From positions 62,001-126,000 of the forward strand of contig CAWHKV010000009.1 of NCBI GenBank assembly GCA_963830175.1: a DNA stretch of 64,000 nt, read 5' to 3'. Made by a program: the position numbers and the translations under genes. Source of the stretch: JBBRBB01 sp963830175. GTDB lineage: Bacteria; Bacteroidota; Bacteroidia; Chitinophagales; Chitinophagaceae. The first letter of the stretch is position 1. Every line of letters starts with the position of its first letter. Under the pieces are notes generated by a model. The model was not told the DNA's origin and did no database searches. It was given only the letters and a program-made list of their open reading frames with translations. Shown piece after piece: positions 55,451-64,000 of this stretch.

Positions 55451-57800
55451 TTATTTATTCAGAACACTTATATCATCCAATACATAAACCCCGCGCCCAT
55501 ATGTACCGACAACTAATTTCTTGTCTCGTGGGTGTATGAACATATCGTTTACCGATACCGATGCAGGCATATTTGCATTTAATGCCAGCCATGAAACTCC
55601 GCCATCCCTGCTTGTATAGATGCCAAGGTCGGTGCCACAATACAAAACGGATGGATCATCCTCATCTTCGATTATAACATTTACAGGGCTCCGTGGCAGA
55701 TTTGCCGCTATACTTTTCCAGGAATTACCATAATCGTCACTGCGATATATGTAAGGGGTAATGTTGTCTTCCCTGCGATCGCTTAATGTTAGATACACTC
55801 GTGCCTGTTCGAACTTCGAGGCTACCATAGATGATACATGCGCATTTTGCACAATTTTTTTTGATATCTCTTTCCAATTACTTTCCTCTTCCCTATTTAT
55901 CCAAACTCTTCCATCGTCGGTGCCTGCATACAACAAGCCTTTTTTTAGTGGCGATTCTGCAATGCTTGTTATAGCCTGGTGATAAATGAGGTAGGGATAT
56001 TCGCCCATTTTCTTTTTATCGTTATGAGAAAGATCGTTGCTTATGCGCTTCCACGTTTTCCCCTGGTCAGATGATTTAAATACATACTGCATGCCGTGAT
56101 AAATTACATACCGGTCGTGTTTGGAAAGAATAGTGGCTGCCAGCCATTCCCCGCGCAGGTCTTCGCCATCAATTTCTTTTTTTGGTTCAATATGCACATT
56201 GCGCACACTGTCTGGAAGATTCATATCACTGCGCATTAGCCTTCCATAATAACTGCTGGAGTAAATAATATTTGAAGAATCGGGATCAACACGAATTTGT
56301 GTGCCCTCGCCGCCGGCAGCAAACCACCATGGTTTAACGATTAGATCTTTGGGTGCGCCGAAAGTATTGGCAACACTTCCATACATAGTGCCTTCATCCT
56401 GAACCGCGCCGTAAATGTTGAAGGGTGTTTGCATGTCGTAGGTTACGGTATAAAATTGCGTGGTGGGAATTTTATCGAAAAAGTTATCCCATTTTACACC
56501 TGCATTAAACGATACTGCAACACCTCCATCATCACCGACAATTAAATGAGCGGTGTCTGAAGGGTCAATCCATAAGGCATGAAAATCTCCATGAATGTAT
56601 TCTCCCGTTGTATCCTGCGGCTGAAATACTTGCCACGTCTTTCCCTTATCAGCCGACTTTGCCATTTGAACTCCGAGTACGTAAACCATTTTGTTATCTA
56701 CAGGGTTTACCCGCACCTGGCCAAAAACCCAGCCATATGTGCCAGAAAATGGTGTTACAAAATCGTGCACCTGGCTTTGCTGCTGCCAGGTTTCACCGCC
56801 ATCTTCACTTCGGTAAACTTCGGGACCGATCAATACTTTTTGAACAACGCGTTCGTAACTGTCCATTTCGCCTGGCGTCGGGTCTCTTTTTTTATTATGG
56901 TTATCAACAAAGGCATATAAAACCTGCGGGTTGTCTTTTGCCAACGCCAAACCGATTCGTCCGGTATTTTTTGTATCGGGCAAACCGGCACTTATTATTT
57001 TCCATGTTTTACCTCCATCTGATGATGTATATATATGGTCTCCATCTTCCGGAACAGGATCGCTCCAGCGCTTTCGCAACCTGGTTCCACATGGAAGCAT
57101 ATAAAACATCCGGGTTAGATTTATCCATTACCAGGTCAATACAACCACTCTGTTCATTTTCAAACAAAATTTTCTTCCAGTTTTTTCCACCATCGGTTGT
57201 AAGATAAACGCCCCTTTCAGAGTTGTAGGTCCATTCATTGCCACTTGCTGCAACGTACACCACATCCGGATTTTCCGGATGAACAATTACCCTGGAAATA
57301 GTACCCGTATTTTCAAGCCCGATATGTTGCCATGTTTTACCGGCATCAATACTTTTATACATGCCAAGTCCGGGTAAAGATGCTCGAAAAATATTTGCTT
57401 CGCCCGTGCCCGCATAATATGTGTTTGTTTGGGATGGGGCTATAGCAATACTGCCAATAGATTGGGTGCCATGTTCATCAAATAATGATTGCCAGTTTGC
57501 TCCTCCATCTTCTGTTTTCCAGATGCCACCTGTAGCAAATGCAGCAAGAATAAATTCTTTATTACCTGGTATGCCGCATACTTCGGTGCACCTTCCGCTT
57601 ACTACATCAGGGCCTGTTAACCGCCATGTATCATCGTTGTAAGGTGATGAGTTTATTAATGCTTTTTGCTGTTCGAAAGCCTGCATGCGCTGCTGACCTG
57701 TTGATGCCCTGTGATTAGTAAATGGTTGGGCTATAACCTGAGCGGAGAAAAATGAAATTAAAACATAACAAACCAAATGAGATGTGCATCTTGCTTTCAT
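55451..57800 (-). pseudogene. Sortilin/VPS10-like BNR-repeat protein, broken by one +1 frameshift
   Basis: This is a secreted beta-propeller protein with Asp-box (BNR) repeats, often annotated as a sortilin-like or glycosyl-hydrolase-like protein. The N-terminal piece (57009-57800, 263 codons) has a signal peptide and repeats such as TEDGGANW, SIDAGKTW and TTDGGKNW. The C-terminal piece (55451-57109) continues with SSDGGKTW, SEDGGETW, SADKGKTW, SSDQGKTW, SDDYGNSW and SRDGGVSW. At about 57078 one extra base shifts the frame. Without it the sequence reads ASMWNQVRKRWSDP, giving a 782-residue protein. No T9SS tail is visible at the end. Confidence 0.82.
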
Positions 57801-57886
57801 ACCACAAAATTTTATGTAGATAAATTTTACTTACTTGCAAGATAAAGATAGCTTGCTTCAGACCTAAAAATTATAAAAACTTGTTT

Positions 57887-58663
57887 ATGTATTCTACCAT
57901 TATCACGCACCTTGAAAATAACATTTTGACCATAACCATAAACCGTCCCGAAAAATTAAATGCGCTGAATAAAACCGTAATTGAAGAGCTTGGAAAAGTA
58001 ATAATTGAGGTATATGAAAATGATGAAATAAAATCAGCCATCATTACAGGGACTGGTGAAAAAAGTTTTGTTGCAGGTGCAGATATCAGCGAATTTTTAG
58101 AGTTAAATGCCAATGAAGGAAGAGCCTTGGCGGAACGCGGGCAACAAACTGTTTTTGATAAAATAGAAAGGTCGCCTAAGCCTGTAATTGCTGCCGTTAA
58201 TGGTTTTGCATTGGGTGGTGGATGTGAGTTAGCGCTGGCCTGCCATTTTATTATTGCAAGCGAAAATGCAAGGTTTGGCCAGCCTGAGGTTAACCTGGGT
58301 TTAATTCCCGGTTATGGCGGCACACAGCGCCTGGTGAAGGTTGCAGGTAAGGCACGTGCCATGCAATTATTGATGACGGGTGAAATGATAACAGCAGAAA
58401 ACGCACTGCAATATGGAATAGTAAATAAAGTGGTTCCGCAGCAACAACTACTTGAAACAGCCCGCGATATACTTTCAATAATAAATACAAAAGCACCCAT
58501 TGCTATCAGCCATATAATAGAAACAGTAAACAATTTTGATCACACACAAAAAGGCTATGAATTTGAGATGGATAAATTTGCCGAATGCTTTAACACGGTT
58601 GATATGAAAGAAGGCGTTACCGCTTTTCTGGAAAAAAGAAAGCCTGTTTTTAAGGGTGAATAA
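57887..58663 (+). CDS. Enoyl-CoA hydratase / crotonase family
   Basis: This 258-residue crotonase-fold protein hydrates enoyl-CoA. The oxyanion-hole residues lie in SFVAGADISEF and AVNGFALGGGCELALAC. One catalytic Glu is in GGGCELALAC and the other in FGQPEVNLGLIPGYGGTQRL. Length is normal. The ATG at 57887 is preferred over a TTG at 57881. With the nearby acyl-CoA dehydrogenase and thiolase it could form a beta-oxidation set, although it is on the opposite strand. Confidence 0.93.
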   Translation: MYSTIITHLENNILTITINRPEKLNALNKTVIEELGKVIIEVYENDEIKSAIITGTGEKSFVAGADISEFLELNANEGRALAERGQQTVFDKIERSPKPVIAAVNGFALGGGCELALACHFIIASENARFGQPEVNLGLIPGYGGTQRLVKVAGKARAMQLLMTGEMITAENALQYGIVNKVVPQQQLLETARDILSIINTKAPIAISHIIETVNNFDHTQKGYEFEMDKFAECFNTVDMKEGVTAFLEKRKPVFKGE

Positions 58664-58667
58664 TATT

Positions 58668-58931
58668 CTACGCGATATTTAAAACCTGGTGCCTGTTACC
58701 TTCTTTTCTTAGGCTAATATGTATCCATGCGTAATCATATTCATTTAGCAACTGATCTAATTCAATTTCGCTTTTTCTAATCTTATCAAAAAAAGACTTG
58801 TTTCCCTTTTTACTTCCAAAATCAATATCAACAGCCTGACCTGTAAGGTGCTGACTGTTTTTAACACCGCCTACTGCTTTATTTAATCGCGGGCACCGGT
58901 AACCGCTGCTGATATGAATCGGGCATTGCAT
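58668..58931 (-). pseudogene. Truncated M15-type D-Ala-D-Ala carboxypeptidase-like protein
   Basis: This 87-codon piece matches the C-terminal two-thirds of Peptidase_M15_3 proteins, which are usually about 130-150 residues. Zinc ligands remain: His28 and Asp35 in NSQHLTGQAVDID and His71 in WIHIS. The motif SSGYRCPRLNKAVGG is intact. The family-like sequence continues upstream of the ATG for eight codons (LLEKLRDF) to a TAA, and just beyond it is the end of uppP. The first ~45 residues of the family are missing, so a deletion at the uppP junction is likely. Confidence 0.65.
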
Positions 58932-58964
58932 AAAATCCCTTAATTTTTCTAATAATTAAACCAA

Positions 58965-59767
58965 CTAAACAATATACTCACCCTGCCAAATGAGCAATAA
59001 CAATATTATTCCTGCAATAATCCGGTACCAGCCGAATAATTTAAAGCCATGTTTTTGCAGGTAAGAGATTAGAAATTTAATGGCAACCATTGCAACAATA
59101 AATGCCACAACATTACCTACTGCGAGCAATAAAAGATTATTGGTGTCGGTTAGAATTTCCGGGGTATCGGTATATGCTTTTAATAGTTTGTAACCCGTTG
59201 CTGCGGCCATGGTTGGTACCGCAAGGAAGAAAGAAAATTCTGCTGCCAAGTTTCCGTGTTAGCTTTTGCTGCATGCCACCTATAATGCTGGCCGCACTGC
59301 GACTAACACCGGGTATCATGGCCAGGCATTGCCAGATACCAATAACAAATGCCTTTTTATAGGTTATTTCATTTTCTTTATCAATCGTATGATCGGTAAA
59401 AATTTTATCAACAAACAACAATACAATACCTCCTATCAAAAGGCTAATAGCAACCGTAATCGGGCTTTCGAGTAAGGCATCAATATTTTCTGAAAACAAA
59501 GCGCCTAATATAAGTGCGGGTAACAACAGCTACCAGCAGCTTGCCGTAAAACTTCCATTTGTTCAAAGGAAAAAATTTTTCACGGTATAAAACAATAACA
59601 GACATAATTGCCCCTAACTGAATGGCTATTTCAAACAGCTTTGTAAATGGGTCTGAAGCAATACCCATTAACGAACTGGTAATGATCATATGCCCGGTAG
59701 ATGATACCGGCAGAAACTCTGTAATGCCTTCTACAATCGCAATAATAATTGCCTGGAAGAATGTCAT
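58965..59767 (-). pseudogene. uppP: Undecaprenyl-diphosphatase UppP, broken by two +1 frameshifts
   Basis: UppP (BacA) recycles undecaprenyl pyrophosphate for cell-wall synthesis in the inner membrane. Three reading frames carry successive parts: up to 59767 with EGITEFLPVSSTGHMII, a middle part (59137-59526) with PGVSRSAASIIGGM, and the last part (58965-59249) with AAEFSFFLAVPTM. Both family motifs are intact. Removing one base near 59524-59527 and one near 59246-59250 restores a 266-residue protein of usual length. The ATG at 59767 is preferred over a start at 59809. The gene is normally important, so two independent mutations are less likely than sequencing errors. Confidence 0.9.
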
Positions 59768-59786
59768 GTTGTAGTTATGGTTGTAT

Positions 59787-59813
59787 AAAAAAAGGCGGTG
59801 CAAGAGCACCGCC
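59787..59813 (-). terminator. Terminator between DUF3098 gene and uppP
   Basis: On the minus strand the perfect hairpin GGCGGTGC-TCTT-GCACCGCC is followed by seven T. It separates the ftsX-DUF3098 transcript from uppP. Confidence 0.9.
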
Positions 59814-59817
59814 GGTA

Positions 59818-60129
59818 TTACTGATTATAATATTTGGATGATGGCTTTTTAAAAATGGCATAAATCTCGGTGAGTAATCCCAACACGATTAAAATAGGCG
59901 CCATGGTTATACGCGTTGTGCTGTAAACCACATCGTAATCGAAAGTGTTTGGATCTTCATTCTTTCCGCCAGACATAAGAAACATGCCTATCAGAATTAG
60001 TGCAGCACCAATTGCCATCCACATATAATTTTCTTTAGAAAAGAACAACATGTCTATGTGTTCTCTTACTTCACCCTTTTCTTCTTTTGCCAAATTGATA
60101 TTGCCGGATGTTTTTTTAATGTCTGCCAT
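59818..60129 (-). CDS. DUF3098 membrane protein
   Basis: This 103-residue protein has two membrane helices (about 35-52 and 75-92) with the family features SKENYMWMAIGAALILIGMFLMSGG and ITMAPILIVLGL. Function is unknown. It follows ftsX by 53 bases, a neighbour pair common in this phylum. Confidence 0.85.
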   Translation of the reverse strand: MADIKKTSGNINLAKEEKGEVREHIDMLFFSKENYMWMAIGAALILIGMFLMSGGKNEDPNTFDYDVVYSTTRITMAPILIVLGLLTEIYAIFKKPSSKYYNQ

Positions 60130-60182
60130 TGTTATTCTTTAAGGTTTGCAAGTTAATAAAACCAAAGCATGTTTTAGCTGGA

Positions 60183-61058
60183 TTAATAAAGGTCATCCAG
60201 TTTCATTTTCAAGTATTTTAAAACACTTCTATGGGTGCTATAAACAGAGATCCCAACACCAATTAAAATCATTCCCCCAAATAGAATAAGGGTAAGCTCT
60301 GTATTGTGAATAGCTTTTAATTGTGGAAACTGGCTTTCGGCCCAGGTGATCAGCCCAAATAAAATAGCGATGGCTATCAGCGCGCTAATTAAACCGTTTA
60401 TTAATGCACGAACATTCATAGGGCGTCCAATAAACCCACGTGTGGCGCCGACCATTTGCATGGTTTTTATTAAAAACCGGTTACTGAACATCGCAAGTCG
60501 AATGGTATTATCAATACTAATGATAACGATCATGCAAAGTATTACGCCCACAACCAAAAAGATCAATCCCAGTTTCGCGGCTCGCTCATTTAAATTATTC
60601 ACAAGGGATTTGGGATATTGTAACTCAGTAATCTGGTTGCCATATAGACTCATTATATCATTTTGAATCTTTTGCAGGCTGTCCTGATTTACATAAGCGG
60701 CGCGTGCAAAAAAATCAATGCTTTCGGGCAGGGGATTATAATCCAGAATTTTATTCCAGTCTTCATTATTCTCCTTATTCCAAATATCCTTTGCATTTTC
60801 TTTATTGATGTATTTAACATCTTTTGCATAAGGCTGTTCAGCGATATAATTTTTTAATTGCGTAATAGAATCATTATTCAGTGTGCGCAGGTAGGCACTG
60901 ATTCGGATATCTTCTTTAAAAGAGTTACCGGCTTCTTTCATATTAAGAAATAAGTATCCCATTATTCCCATAATCAATAATACCAGTGCAACACCAATTA
61001 TGCTGTATACGTAATTGGGTTTACTGCGGCGCATGGAAGATTTACTGTATTCACGCAT
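60183..61058 (-). CDS. ftsX: Cell division protein FtsX
   Basis: FtsX is the membrane half of the FtsEX complex that activates peptidoglycan hydrolases during division. The 291-residue protein has a first helix (about 17-40), a periplasmic domain (about 41-165), and three further helices (about 170-285), with GATRGFIGRPMNVRALINGLISALIA between the second and third. Length and topology match. FtsE is not encoded in the window. Confidence 0.93.
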   Translation of the reverse strand: MREYSKSSMRRSKPNYVYSIIGVALVLLIMGIMGYLFLNMKEAGNSFKEDIRISAYLRTLNNDSITQLKNYIAEQPYAKDVKYINKENAKDIWNKENNEDWNKILDYNPLPESIDFFARAAYVNQDSLQKIQNDIMSLYGNQITELQYPKSLVNNLNERAAKLGLIFLVVGVILCMIVIISIDNTIRLAMFSNRFLIKTMQMVGATRGFIGRPMNVRALINGLISALIAIAILFGLITWAESQFPQLKAIHNTELTLILFGGMILIGVGISVYSTHRSVLKYLKMKLDDLY

Positions 61059-61081
61059 TCTGTATAGGTTTATAAAGCAGG

Positions 61082-61089
61082 CAAATTTA
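61082..61089 (-). promoter_or_regulatory. -7 box (TAAATTTG) of ftsX
   Basis: The minus strand reads TAAATTTG, matching TAnnTTTG, 23 bases before the ftsX ATG. No -33 TTG at standard spacing. Confidence 0.4.
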
Positions 61090-61100
61090 GTAGTTTCAGT

Positions 61101-61108
61101 TACATTTG
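61101..61108 (+). promoter_or_regulatory. -7 box (TACATTTG) of the IlvD/Edd gene
   Basis: TACATTTG matches TAnnTTTG and lies 71 bases before the ATG at 61180. It is back to back with the ftsX -7 box. No -33 TTG at standard spacing. Confidence 0.35.
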
Positions 61109-61179
61109 TACGAGTAGTTTTAACGGTTCTGCCCCTTCATTTATGTGTTAATGTTATTAAAATAATTTAATCTGCTGCT

Positions 61180-62916
61180 ATGGATGCTGAGGAATCTAAA
61201 TCATTTAACCCCGAGCTTAGAAGCCGACAATGGTTTGGCAGAAAAGGCAAAGACGGTTTTATTTACCGTGCATGGATGAAAAACCAGGGAATACCTGCAG
61301 ATGAATTTAACGGCAAACCGGTTATAGGCATTTGTAATACATGGAGCGAATTAACGCCCTGCAATGCGCACTTCAGAGAACTTGCGCAATCAGTAAAAAA
61401 CGGCATTCTTGAAGCAGGCGGATTTCCGGTAGAATTTCCCGTAATGTCTTTGGGCGAAACCCTAATAAAGCCCACCGCGATGCTCTACCGTAACCTCGTG
61501 AGCATGGATGTTGAGGAATCCATTCGGGCAAACCCCCTCGATGGCGTTGTATTATTATGTGGCTGCGATAAAACCACCCCTGCCCTTGTTATGGGCGCCT
61601 GCAGTGTAAACATTCCTGCAATAGTAGTTTCCGGTGGACCTATGCTTACCGGCAGGCACCAGGGTGCATCTATTGGCACCTCAGACGTGTGGCGGTACAA
61701 TGAAGCGCATCGAATGAACAAAATTAACGACGACCAAATGCTAACCATCGAGGCAAGTATGTGCCGCAGTCGCGGGCACTGTGCCGTAATGGGTACAGCA
61801 TCTTCCATGGCCTGCATGGTAGAATCCCTTGGGCTTTCGTTGCCTGATAATGCTGCTATTCCTGCAGCGGATGCCCGACGTAAAGTATTGGCCCAGTTAA
61901 GCGGGAGAAGAATTGTAGAAATGGTGAAAGAGGATCTGAAGCCTTCAGACATTCTTACGAAAAAAGCGTTTATAAATTCCATAATAACCAATGCCGCCAT
62001 AGGCGGATCAACCAATTTTGTAATTCACCTAATGGCAATTGCCAACCGGGTGGGTGTGCATCTCGAGTTGGATGAGTTTGATAAATACTCTGCAAACATT
62101 CCGCTCATTGCAAACCTTCAACCTTCAGGGGCTTACTTTATGGAAGATCTTTTTTATGCAGGCGGATTAAATACAATTTTAAAAGAATTAAAAGATCATT
62201 TACATAACGACTGTATTACTGCCAACGGAAAAACCATCGGTGAAAATTATGCCGGGAGCGAATGTTTTAACCGCGATGTGGTGGCTACGCTAGAAAAGCC
62301 ATTTAATACCATGTCGGGGGTAATTGTTGTGCGGGGAAATTTATGCGAAGGTGGGGCCATTCTAAAACCATCTGCTGCTTCTCCACGGTTAATGCAGCAT
62401 ACAGGCAAGGCGATTGTTTTTGAAAATATAGAAGATTATAAAGAAAAAATAGACCGGGATGATCTTGATGTGGATGAAAACAGCATTCTTGTTCTTAAAA
62501 ACGTAGGCCCTAAAGGCTATCCCGGTATGCCGGAAGTTGGCAATATGAACCTGCCTAAGAAAATGTTGGAAAAGGGTGTTACTGATATGATCAGAATTTC
62601 TGATGGACGAATGAGTGGGACCGGCTTCGGTACGGTAATTCTGCATGTTTCACCTGAGGCTGCTTTGGGCAGCACTTTTGCTATTGTTGAAGATGGGGAT
62701 GAAATAACGCTTGATGTTGCCAACCGTATACTTAGGCTTGAAGTGGAAGATGCTGTTATTGCAGACCGAAAAATAAAATGGAAAGACAAAAACAAATATG
62801 CATCCCGTGGTTATGTGCATTTATACCAGCAGCATGTATTGCAGGCTGATGAGGGTGCAGACTTTGATTTCTTAACAGGAAGCAGTGGCAGTGAACTAAC
62901 CCGCGATTCCCATTAA
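61180..62916 (+). CDS. IlvD/Edd family dehydratase, sugar-acid type
   Basis: This 578-residue iron-sulfur dehydratase removes water from a 2,3-dihydroxy acid. Cluster and active-site blocks are CNTWSELTPCNAHF, LLCGCDKTTPALVMGAC and MCRSRGHCAVMGTASSMACM; the later GDGD- and DGRMSGTGFG motifs are also present. The start and the ending resemble L-arabonate or related sugar-acid dehydratases rather than branched-chain IlvD (inference). The SDR gene nine bases downstream supports a sugar-acid pathway. Confidence 0.9.
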   Translation: MDAEESKSFNPELRSRQWFGRKGKDGFIYRAWMKNQGIPADEFNGKPVIGICNTWSELTPCNAHFRELAQSVKNGILEAGGFPVEFPVMSLGETLIKPTAMLYRNLVSMDVEESIRANPLDGVVLLCGCDKTTPALVMGACSVNIPAIVVSGGPMLTGRHQGASIGTSDVWRYNEAHRMNKINDDQMLTIEASMCRSRGHCAVMGTASSMACMVESLGLSLPDNAAIPAADARRKVLAQLSGRRIVEMVKEDLKPSDILTKKAFINSIITNAAIGGSTNFVIHLMAIANRVGVHLELDEFDKYSANIPLIANLQPSGAYFMEDLFYAGGLNTILKELKDHLHNDCITANGKTIGENYAGSECFNRDVVATLEKPFNTMSGVIVVRGNLCEGGAILKPSAASPRLMQHTGKAIVFENIEDYKEKIDRDDLDVDENSILVLKNVGPKGYPGMPEVGNMNLPKKMLEKGVTDMIRISDGRMSGTGFGTVILHVSPEAALGSTFAIVEDGDEITLDVANRILRLEVEDAVIADRKIKWKDKNKYASRGYVHLYQQHVLQADEGADFDFLTGSSGSELTRDSH

Positions 62917-62925
62917 AACAATTGT

Positions 62926-63705
62926 ATGATGACAACAGATTTTAAAGACCAGGTAGTAATTATAACCGGTGCAGGGCAGGGTATTGGATTCGCCATTGCG
63001 AAAGCACTTGCCCTTCGTGGCGCCAAAGTTGTTTTAAACGATGTTGATGCTACACTTGCTGCAAATGCCGCGGAATCTATTACAAAAGATGGCGGTACCT
63101 GTATGGCGTTTGCCGGCGATGCCTCCGATGTAAATTTTATAAAAAGTCTTGTTTCAAAAGCCGTATTAGAATTTGAAAAACTAGATATAGCTATTGCTAA
63201 TGCAGGCATTACAATCTTTGGAGATTTCTTTACATATCACGAAAGCCAGCTGAATAAAGTATTGAACTTAAATATAAAGGGCACTTTCTTTTTAGCCCAG
63301 GCCGCCTCACTTCAAATGATAAAACAAAAAACAGGCGGAAACATTGTATTTACTTCTTCCGTAACCGGTCACCAGGCATCTAAAGACCTCGAAGCTTATG
63401 GAATGACCAAAGCTGCTATAGAACTGCTTGCAAAAACGTTGGTTCCCAGCCTTGCTCCTCACAACATAAGTATCAATGCCATTGCACCCGGCGCAACCTT
63501 AACTGAGCGAACCATGGAAGACCCCGATTATGAAAAAGACTGGAGTTCCATTACCCCCAACAAAAGACCCGCGCATGTTGAGGATATTGCAAATGCAGCT
63601 TTGTTTTTTGCATCCCGCGCTTCCCGGCATGTAACCGGGCAAACACTTGTAATAGATGGCGGGTGGACATCTGTAAGTCCTGCCGTAAAAGGTGGAAATC
63701 CATAA
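62926..63705 (+). CDS. SDR family oxidoreductase
   Basis: This 259-residue short-chain dehydrogenase has the cofactor motif TGAGQGIGFAIA (about 13-24), ANAG near residue 90, and the catalytic Ser-Tyr-Lys triad in FTSSVTGHQ and YGMTK. The C-terminus carries NAIAPGATLTERTMED. It is nine bases after the dehydratase gene and probably acts on the same sugar-derived pathway. Confidence 0.92.
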   Translation: MMTTDFKDQVVIITGAGQGIGFAIAKALALRGAKVVLNDVDATLAANAAESITKDGGTCMAFAGDASDVNFIKSLVSKAVLEFEKLDIAIANAGITIFGDFFTYHESQLNKVLNLNIKGTFFLAQAASLQMIKQKTGGNIVFTSSVTGHQASKDLEAYGMTKAAIELLAKTLVPSLAPHNISINAIAPGATLTERTMEDPDYEKDWSSITPNKRPAHVEDIANAALFFASRASRHVTGQTLVIDGGWTSVSPAVKGGNP

Positions 63706-63748
63706 TGCCCATGGCATAATTATTTAATATTTCTATGATAAATAATTT

Positions 63749-64000
63749 ATGCATACTCTCGATGTAATTGTTGAAACCCCCAAAAACAACAGGTATAAAT
63801 ACACATATGAACCGGAAATAAAACGGTTTAAAATGAAAAAGGTTTTACCGGCCGGGTTGGTTTTTCCCTACGATTTTGGTTATATTCCAGATACACTTGC
63901 AGAGGATGGAGACCCTGTTGATGTTCTGATTTTCTCTGACCAGGGATTTATACAGGGAAGCGTGGTGGAGTGCAGAATAATTGGTGCTATAAAAGCTGAA
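63749..64000 (+). CDS. ppa: Inorganic pyrophosphatase (3' end outside window)
   Basis: This open frame continues past the window. Eighty-four residues are visible, with the family I inorganic pyrophosphatase start (VIVETPKNNRYKYTYE), FPYDFGYIPDTLA and the metal-binding DGDPVDVLIF. It hydrolyses pyrophosphate to drive biosynthesis. The ATG at 63749 leads straight into the conserved sequence. Confidence 0.92.
   Translation, partial: MHTLDVIVETPKNNRYKYTYEPEIKRFKMKKVLPAGLVFPYDFGYIPDTLAEDGDPVDVLIFSDQGFIQGSVVECRIIGAIKAE

Noticed and set aside
1..64000. CRISPR arrays, phage islands, transposases, rRNA
   Set aside because: No regularly spaced repeats, integrase, transposase or rRNA-like sequence was seen on either strand.

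Overview
The window comes from a moderately AT-rich member of the Bacteroidota, most likely of the Chitinophagaceae type (inference). Supporting signs are a complete gldK-gldL-gldM-gldN type IX secretion (T9SS) core operon, two secreted enzymes with T9SS C-terminal sorting domains, promoters of the TAnnTTTG kind (-7 box) instead of the sigma-70 type, frequent TTG/GTG starts with poor Shine-Dalgarno sequences, a methionine synthase split into two genes, and lineage-typical families (DUF4271, DUF3098, DUF2721, a CarboxypepD_reg-like TonB receptor). I saw no rRNA or tRNA gene, CRISPR array, prophage or insertion sequence. It reads as ordinary, densely packed chromosome.

Layout. 1-7.4 kb: an ABC exporter entering from the left, a DUF2721 protein, a TonB-dependent receptor, an ECF sigma factor with a downstream inner-membrane-anchored beta-barrel-like protein, and a lipoprotein. 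7.4-14.3 kb: uvrC converging on gldKLMN. 14.4-29.3 kb: a DUF255 thioredoxin-fold protein, a secreted GH13 amylase, a cluster of Omp85-like protein, DUF4271 protein and HemD, then hemW, gpsA, a TolC/adaptor pair and a trans-sulfuration PLP enzyme. 29.7-37 kb: split metH, CsbD, a PAP2 phosphatase and a long RelA/SpoT homologue. 37-45.4 kb: an ABC exporter, atpB-E-F-H-A, and a secreted M4 protease. 45.4-57.8 kb: an RsmI-like methyltransferase with an EI24 protein, a DNA-3-methyladenine glycosylase, a LysE transporter, an Fe-S membrane protein, a phosphoribosyltransferase, thiolase, acyl-CoA dehydrogenase, a GNAT-like protein and a sortilin-like BNR protein. 57.9-64 kb: enoyl-CoA hydratase, an M15 peptidase remnant, uppP, DUF3098, ftsX, an IlvD/Edd dehydratase with an SDR, and the start of an inorganic pyrophosphatase.

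How genes work together. GldKLMN forms the periplasmic ring and motor of the T9SS, and the amylase and M4 protease carry tails that this machine recognises. Thiolase, acyl-CoA dehydrogenase and enoyl-CoA hydratase are beta-oxidation steps. MetH-N, MetH-C and the divergent PLP enzyme belong to methionine and sulfur amino acid metabolism. The IlvD/Edd and SDR pair looks like a sugar-acid catabolic cassette.

The most notable signal is four single-base (+1) reading-frame breaks in three minus-strand genes: relA/spoT, a sortilin-like gene, and uppP twice. In every case removing one base restores an intact, family-consistent protein. I also found a 16-bp motif present three times in intergenic DNA, a truncated M15 peptidase next to uppP, an unlisted 33-codon membrane microprotein after gpsA, and an ATP synthase cluster that ends at a strong terminator without gamma. 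I did not find a clearly new defence or mobile system.
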